Source: Bacillota bacterium (GTDB lineage: Bacteria; Bacillota; Limnochordia; Darwinibacteriales; Darwinibacteriaceae). From it: a stretch of DNA of 10,814 nucleotides. The notes beneath the pieces were generated by a model. The model made no database searches. It was not told where the DNA came from and worked only from the letters and a program-made list of their open reading frames with translations. Each line of letters begins with the position of its first letter. The first letter of the stretch is position 1. The stretch lies in assembly GCA_012518325.1 (NCBI GenBank), contig JAAYSR010000088.1, positions 1 through 10,814 of the forward strand, read 5' to 3'. Below are positions 7,232-10,814 of the stretch, piece by piece. The position numbers and the translations under genes are program-made.

Positions 7232-7677
7232 TGTTCCCTTCGCTCTCGCTCCTGACCGGCATGGTAACCGGGCTTGCGGCCAAGCTTGGCATTGCCTACC
7301 TGCAGCGGCAGGGGCATATGCCCCAGTCCGTCTATGTGAACAGGGCCCTCAAGGCGCTGGAAAAGGACGATCTCGACGAGGCGGTTCGCAATTATCGGCT
7401 GGCCGCGTCCAGGAAAAGGATTGCCGGCCAAACCGAGATCGCTTATGAAATCATCTCCCAGGCAATCATGCTCAGGATCGGCAAGCTGCAGCAGAGGCTG
7501 GCTGAAATCGATGCGGTGTTAAATCCGCCGCTATTGTCCTTGCGGTACCTGCGCAATCTGCTGCCGAGGCGCAGGGCCTACTTGGAGTCGCTGCGCAGGG
7601 AACAGGAAGGCTTCGAGGGAGCAATAAAGGTGCTGGAGGGCATGAGGGCCCAGCTCGACACAGACCGGGATCCATGA
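7231..7677 (+). CDS. TPR-like, coiled-coil protein with N-terminal hydrophobic segment, unknown function
   Basis: A 148-residue protein, not recognised as a named family. The first ~25 residues (MFPSLSLLTGMVTGLAAKLG) are hydrophobic and may anchor or peripherally attach it. Residues ~38-60 (ALKALEKDDLDEAVRNYRLA) read like a single TPR-type helix pair. Two long charged helices follow, probably coiled coil (IGKLQQRLAEIDAV, then RRRAYLESLRREQEGFEGA). The ATG overlaps the previous stop in TAATG, with GAAGG six bases upstream, so translation is coupled. The frame is open upstream to 7165, but starting there would bury it in the preceding gene. The stop codon forms part of the 12-bp terminator hairpin. 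A scaffold or adaptor role is a guess from helical content only. Confidence 0.75.
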   Translation: MFPSLSLLTGMVTGLAAKLGIAYLQRQGHMPQSVYVNRALKALEKDDLDEAVRNYRLAASRKRIAGQTEIAYEIISQAIMLRIGKLQQRLAEIDAVLNPPLLSLRYLRNLLPRRRAYLESLRREQEGFEGAIKVLEGMRAQLDTDRDP

Positions 7678-7702
7678 AACCCCCACAGCCGTGGGGGTTT
7701 CA
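7675..7702. terminator. Perfect 12-bp hairpin terminator shared by convergent genes
   Basis: TGAAACCCCCAC (7675-7686) and GTGGGGGTTTCA (7691-7702) pair without mismatch around an AGCC loop. The first three bases are the stop codon of the upstream plus-strand gene, and the last base adjoins the stop of the minus-strand gene at 7703. The AAA/TTT at the outer part of the stem gives a short T tract in either direction, so it should act bidirectionally, though the T run is only three long. Confidence 0.75.
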
Positions 7703-8218
7703 CTAGTCATCGTCCCAGTCGTCATCCCAGCCATCGTCATCGTCCCGCTCTTTGTCTACTTCCAGCTCAATCTTGCGTTCGGTTCCATCGTTCAGCTCAT
7801 ATTCAAGCTCAAACTCCTTCACATCCGCCTGGTGCACTTCCAGCTGATCCAGCACTCCCTGGATTATGGAGAGCGGTTCAGATGAGGTCAGGGGCGGGGA
7901 GGATTCTACGATGGCCCTGACCCGCTCTAGCGCTTCTTCCCCCGAGAGGCGCTCACTTGTGTCTTCCCGGCGCAGCTGGGCCATTTGCGGCTCCTGTCCC
8001 CGGGAGCCGTAGCGAATCTCTATTTCCGCATCATCCTTCAACTCTATCTCCAGATCAAAAAACCTGACCTCCTGCAGGGAGTTTCCCGTGCCGCCTACCT
8101 GGGACTGGAACATTTCCGGCTGTGCACCGCGGCCGAAGATGGCCTGTGCCCCCGCCAGCACCGCCAAAAGGGAGATAATCATGATCACGGGGCCGTAACC
8201 CTTAAACTTGGAGTCCAT
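7703..8218 (-). CDS. YusW-like membrane-anchored protein with acidic Asp/Trp tail
   Basis: A 171-residue exported or anchored protein. Residues ~9-28 (GPVIMIISLLAVLAGAQAIF) are a signal anchor without lipobox cysteine. Two similar segments follow: VRFFDLEIELKDDAEIEIRY and DVKEFELEYELNDGTERKIE, separated by a GEEALERV helix. This pair of 'FDLE...' strands around a 'GeeAle' helix is the pattern I associate with the YusW-like family of Bacillus and relatives, whose function is unknown; the match is from memory. It ends in DDDDGWDDDWDDD, an unusual acidic, Trp-spaced tail. The start at 8218 is preferred over one 18 codons upstream because AAGGAGG (complement of 8226-8232) lies 7 bases before it and the protein then opens with the anchor. 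It is divergent from the cyclotransferase across 116 bases in which no clear promoter was found. Confidence 0.65.
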   Translation of the reverse strand: MDSKFKGYGPVIMIISLLAVLAGAQAIFGRGAQPEMFQSQVGGTGNSLQEVRFFDLEIELKDDAEIEIRYGSRGQEPQMAQLRREDTSERLSGEEALERVRAIVESSPPLTSSEPLSIIQGVLDQLEVHQADVKEFELEYELNDGTERKIELEVDKERDDDDGWDDDWDDD

Positions 8219-8334
8219 ACTCGTTCCTCCTTCCTTTTGTTCAGGAGTATTGTGCCCAGAACTGCCGCCCATATCTCTGCAGGCAGGAACTTTTCCCCTC
8301 TGGCAGAATAGACAAATGAAGAAGGGGAAGGGCG

Positions 8335-9114
8335 GTGAGTGACATTAGAATTAAGTCTGCTGCACAATTAGCTGTTTTAGTGCTGATTTGCCTGCTTGGA
8401 TCCTGTGCCTCTGCCGGAGAGACTCTCCAGACCTTTACAGTTGTGAATCGCTATCCCCATGACCCAACGGCTTTCACCCAGGGCCTTGCGTATCATGAAG
8501 GGTTTTTCTATGAGGGAACCGGTCTTTACGGACGTTCCTCCCTGCGCAGGGTGAATGTGGAGGACGGCGAGATCCTGGACCGCCGGGACCTGTCCAAAGA
8601 GTTCTTTGGCGAAGGGATTGCCATTCTTGGGGAAAAAATCTTCCAGCTCACCTGGCGGGAAGGGCGCGGTTTTGTTTATGATCTGGCCAGCCTGGAGCTC
8701 ATCGGCGAGTTTGATTACGCAGGCGAGGGCTGGGGCCTGACCTCCGACGGGGAGCATCTGATTTTAAGCGACGGCACAGATGTTCTTACCTTTTTAGACC
8801 CCATATCCCTGGAACCTGTCCGGCGGCTCGCGGTTTCAGGAGAGGAAGGGCCCGTCAGGAACTTAAATGAGCTGGAGTACATTGAAGGCGAGATTTGGGC
8901 CAATGTCTGGCATGATCATCGCATTTGCCGCATTGATCCCGGTACAGGCAACGTTTTGGGCTGGATTGATCTTGCCCGCCTGCATGCAGAGGAAAAGCAG
9001 GCTGATCCGGATGCAGACGTTGTTAACGGCATCGCCTACGATCAGGAAAACCAGCGCCTGTTTGTCACAGGCAAGCTGTGGAAGTTTATCTATGAAATAA
9101 GTCTGGAACAGTAA
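8335..9114 (+). CDS. Glutamine (glutaminyl-peptide) cyclotransferase, probable lipoprotein
   Basis: A 259-residue protein of the plant/bacterial type glutamine cyclotransferase family, a five-bladed beta-propeller that converts N-terminal Gln of peptides to pyroglutamate with loss of ammonia. Family landmarks run through the chain: DPTAFTQGLAY, FYEGTGLYGRSSLRRV, FGEGIAIL, QLTWREGRGFVYD, GEGWGLTSDG, NLNELEYIEG, ANVWHDHRICRID, VVNGIAYD and FVTGKLWKFIYEI. The N-terminus is a signal peptide with a lipobox-like LLGSC (Cys24), so the enzyme is probably a lipoprotein on the outer face of the membrane. The start is GTG 8335 with AAGGGG about 8 bases upstream. It is followed 13 bases later by an SDR gene whose ribosome binding site overlaps this stop codon, so the two are likely one transcript. 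The biological substrate in bacteria is not established. Confidence 0.92.
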   Translation: MSDIRIKSAAQLAVLVLICLLGSCASAGETLQTFTVVNRYPHDPTAFTQGLAYHEGFFYEGTGLYGRSSLRRVNVEDGEILDRRDLSKEFFGEGIAILGEKIFQLTWREGRGFVYDLASLELIGEFDYAGEGWGLTSDGEHLILSDGTDVLTFLDPISLEPVRRLAVSGEEGPVRNLNELEYIEGEIWANVWHDHRICRIDPGTGNVLGWIDLARLHAEEKQADPDADVVNGIAYDQENQRLFVTGKLWKFIYEISLEQ

Positions 9115-9127
9115 AGGAGGCAGCTGG

Positions 9128-9883
9128 ATGGCGAGTCAAGCGTTTAAAGACAAGGTGGTTATTGTCACAGGCGCCGGCCGGGGAATCGGCAGGGGGGTCG
9201 CCCAGGCTTACGCGGCCAGGGGAGCCCAGGTTGTGATTGCTGAACGCGATCTGGGCCTGGGGCAGGAAACTGAGGCCCTGATCAGGGAAGAAGGCGGCAG
9301 GGCTCTGTTTGTTCCGACGGACGTTTCTGATCCGGAGCAGATCACGGTTTTGATGAAGACGGTTCAGGAGCGCTGCGGCACAATCCATATCCTGATCAAC
9401 AACGCCGGGGTTTCCCGCTTTGGCTCTCCCTATGAGCTGACGGTGGAGGAGTGGGATGCCATCATCAACACCAATCTGCGCAGCGTCTTTCTCTGTTCCA
9501 GGGAAGCAGCGCGGATTATGCGCCTGCACAATGAGGGATCCATCGTGAACATTGCATCCACCAGGGCTTTCCAGTCCGAGGAAAACTCAGAGGCCTATGC
9601 CGCTTCCAAGGGCGGAATCATCTCCCTGACCCATGCTTTGGCGGCATCCCTGGCTATAGACGGCATCTGTATCAACTCCATCAGCCCAGGCTGGATCGAG
9701 ACTGAAAACTACGATGCCCTGCGGGATATAGACCATATGCAGCATTGGTCAGGGCGGGTGGGGCATGCGGGAGACATTGCCAGTGCCTGCCTCTTTTTGA
9801 CCCATCCCGACAATCGCTTCATCAACGGAGCCAATCTGATCGTGGACGGGGGCATGACAAAAACCATGATCTATGTACCGTAA
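9128..9883 (+). CDS. Classical short-chain dehydrogenase/reductase (SDR)
   Basis: A 251-residue classical SDR, full length. The Rossmann signature TGAGRGIG is at 14-21, NNAG at 91-94, and the catalytic residues are Asn116, Ser144 (NIAST), Tyr157 and Lys161 (YAASK). SPGWIET near 186-192 and FINGANLIVDGG at 231-242 complete the pattern. An acidic residue (Glu39) at the end of the second strand suggests NAD(H) rather than NADP(H). The C-terminal GGMTKTMIYV extension occurs in a subset of glucose/sugar-dehydrogenase-like SDRs, but the substrate cannot be read from sequence. AAAGGAGG (9113-9120) lies 7 bases before ATG and overlaps the cyclotransferase stop, so the two genes are cotranscribed; no functional link between them is known to me. 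Confidence 0.92.
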   Translation: MASQAFKDKVVIVTGAGRGIGRGVAQAYAARGAQVVIAERDLGLGQETEALIREEGGRALFVPTDVSDPEQITVLMKTVQERCGTIHILINNAGVSRFGSPYELTVEEWDAIINTNLRSVFLCSREAARIMRLHNEGSIVNIASTRAFQSEENSEAYAASKGGIISLTHALAASLAIDGICINSISPGWIETENYDALRDIDHMQHWSGRVGHAGDIASACLFLTHPDNRFINGANLIVDGGMTKTMIYVP

Positions 9884-9904
9884 CGGTTTCTGGAGGGGCA
9901 GGAG

Positions 9905-9922
9905 ATGAAAGGCCGACGGTGA
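9905..9922 (+). other. Possible five-codon leader ORF
   Basis: ATG AAA GGC CGA CGG TGA (Met-Lys-Gly-Arg-Arg) lies behind a strong ribosome binding site (GGAGGGG at 9892-9898, with AGGAG also adjacent). Nothing else in the SDR-to-GGDEF gap uses that site. It could be a small leader peptide coupling ribosomes to the GGDEF gene, or just the remains of a gene start. The evidence is only the site and its spacing. Confidence 0.25.
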
Positions 9923-9975
9923 ATTGGTAAGTGACTCTTTTCACTACTCCTTTCTGTCAGTTAGCGGGTGAAGCA

Positions 9976-10728
9976 ATGACGCGGCTCAAGCATACTGTCA
10001 CCATGACGATCATGATCCTGTTAATCTGCCTTGTTATCGGCTATACCGCCTGGCTGTGCATGCAGCAGGTGGCGGGCGGCGCTGAGGAAGGCAGGCTGTC
10101 TGTGCTGCTGTCCTTGCGGATGGTGTTCCTGCTGGTGCTCCTGGTGATTGCTGCCCTCTGTGCGGTGCTGGTGATGGAATACCTGTATTTCAAAGAAAGC
10201 ACCAAGCAGCTGGAGATGCAGTTGAACAGCGATATGCTCACCGGGGCATGCAGCAGACGCTACGGCTACGACTGCCTGGTGGAGGCGTTCGGCGAATTCC
10301 AGGCCGGAGGCGCAAGCCCGGTCATTATGATCTTTGATCTGGATCACCTCAAGACAATTAACGATTCCTACGGCCATGTCGCCGGCGATCAGGTGCTGCA
10401 GGGCGTGGTACAAGCCGTCTCAGGCAGCCTCGGCCCTGGCGACTTAGTGATCCGCTGGGGCGGGGATGAGTTTGTCGTGCTTTGCCGCGGGGTGCCGGAG
10501 GGAGAAATCGCAGTGCTGGGCAGAAGGCTGGTGGAAGCCGTTGCCTTGGCTGAGTTTCAGGCAGGGGAGGAGCTGATTCGCACCAGCATCTCCCTGGGAG
10601 CGTCCGTCTTTTCTGCACAGGATACGAGCATTACCGGGGCCTTGGCCAGGGCGGACCGGGCCCTGTACCAGGCTAAGAACTCAGGGAGAAATCAGGCCCG
10701 CCTGGTCCTGCCGGAGAGTTCTGATTAA
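9976..10728 (+). CDS. Membrane-bound GGDEF diguanylate cyclase
   Basis: A 250-residue protein with two membrane segments (~8-27 and ~48-67) joined by a short external loop of about 20 residues, then a GGDEF domain from ~85. The domain has SDMLTGACSRR, the metal-binding FDLDHLKTINDSYGH (Asp121), RWGGDEF with an intact active site at 162-166, and the closing ADRALYQAKNSGRNQ. It should make cyclic di-GMP from two GTP. The inhibitory I-site, normally RxxD just before the active loop, reads GPGD here, so product inhibition is probably lost. There is no recognisable sensory domain beyond the membrane pair. GTG 9931 would add 15 residues but lacks a ribosome binding site; ATG 9976 has GGGTGA (9966-9971) four bases upstream and is preferred, though not strongly. 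Confidence 0.92.
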   Translation: MTRLKHTVTMTIMILLICLVIGYTAWLCMQQVAGGAEEGRLSVLLSLRMVFLLVLLVIAALCAVLVMEYLYFKESTKQLEMQLNSDMLTGACSRRYGYDCLVEAFGEFQAGGASPVIMIFDLDHLKTINDSYGHVAGDQVLQGVVQAVSGSLGPGDLVIRWGGDEFVVLCRGVPEGEIAVLGRRLVEAVALAEFQAGEELIRTSISLGASVFSAQDTSITGALARADRALYQAKNSGRNQARLVLPESSD

Positions 10729-10753
10729 CAGAAAGGGAGCATTCTGCCGATAG
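10726..10753 (+). promoter_or_regulatory. Candidate sigma-D (motility) promoter
   Basis: TAAC (10726-10729) and GCCGATAG (10746-10753) are 16 bases apart. The Firmicutes motility sigma factor recognises TAAA, 14-16 bases, GCCGATAT, so 3 of 4 and 7 of 8 positions match. It would start a leader of about 20-25 bases ahead of the last gene and overlaps the stop of the cyclase gene. Confidence 0.45.
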
Positions 10754-10783
10754 ATCTAATAGAAGACCGGTGGAGGTGGCGAG

Positions 10784-10814
10784 ATGAAGATTGGCGATCG
10801 CATGCCGATTCGAC
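10784..10814 (+). CDS. Start of an unidentified gene, cut by the window edge
   Basis: Ten codons are visible, MKIGDRMPIR, behind a strong GGAGGTGG (10772-10779) at good spacing, and the frame is open to the end. This is too short to assign. If the sigma-D-like promoter just upstream is real, a motility product is likely; FlgM-type anti-sigma factors often begin MKI, and PilZ proteins of the YcgR type often begin with a similar 'KIGD' stretch. Neither can be chosen from ten residues. Confidence 0.6.
   Translation, partial: MKIGDRMPIR

Noticed and set aside
6736..7431. Long open frame (231 codons) on the minus strand across the three-small-gene operon
   Set aside because: It has no ribosome binding site or recognisable domain, and the composition (Pro/Arg/Ser-rich) is that of an antisense frame. 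The plus-strand genes have proper starts and coupled overlaps.
8219..8334. Divergent promoter pair between the YusW-like gene and the cyclotransferase
   Set aside because: No -35/-10 pair of reasonable quality found on either strand by eye; a promoter must exist, but I cannot place it.
1..10814. CRISPR array, tRNA/rRNA genes, insertion sequences, prophage or defence islands
   Set aside because: No regularly spaced repeats, no cloverleaf or rRNA-like stretches, no transposase, integrase or nuclease/toxin signatures; the genes are mostly ordinary chromosomal ones.

Overview
The window reads as about 10.8 kb of bacterial chromosome from a moderately GC-rich, probably motile Gram-positive (Firmicutes, Clostridia-like). 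This rests on strong AGGAGG-type ribosome binding sites, a near-perfect sigma-A promoter in front of lplA, a YusW-like anchored protein, a chemoreceptor ending in the WFKL-type C-terminus common in Firmicutes, and mostly short intergenic gaps. The species cannot be named. No rRNA, tRNA, CRISPR array, insertion sequence or prophage gene is visible. No stretch longer than 300 bases lacks a gene; the longest gaps (about 90-135 bases) hold hairpins or promoters.

Layout. 1-1332: the C-terminal end of dihydrolipoamide dehydrogenase (lpd) converges on lipoate-protein ligase A (lplA) across a bidirectional terminator. 1424-2638: an Eis-like GNAT/SCP2 acetyltransferase with a non-ATG start. 2768-5202: a dCache-type chemoreceptor followed 11 bases later by a nicotinamidase-family hydrolase. 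5205-6572 (minus): a two-HKD phospholipase D/cardiolipin synthase-like membrane protein. 6707-7677: three tightly coupled genes for small, probably membrane-associated proteins I do not recognise, closed by a perfect 12-bp hairpin terminator. 7703-8218 (minus): an anchored YusW-like protein with an Asp/Trp tail. 8335-9883: a glutamine cyclotransferase lipoprotein and an SDR oxidoreductase. 9976-10728: a two-TM GGDEF diguanylate cyclase. 10784-end: the first ten codons of a further gene, behind a possible motility-sigma promoter.

How they fit together. Lpd and LplA both serve lipoate-dependent dehydrogenase or glycine-cleavage complexes. The chemoreceptor, the diguanylate cyclase and the sigma-D-like promoter suggest a motility/signalling neighbourhood. 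The remaining genes look like ordinary housekeeping and envelope functions. The least explained part is the three-gene small-protein operon at 6707-7677. It is the best candidate for something undescribed, but nothing in the sequence assigns it a function.
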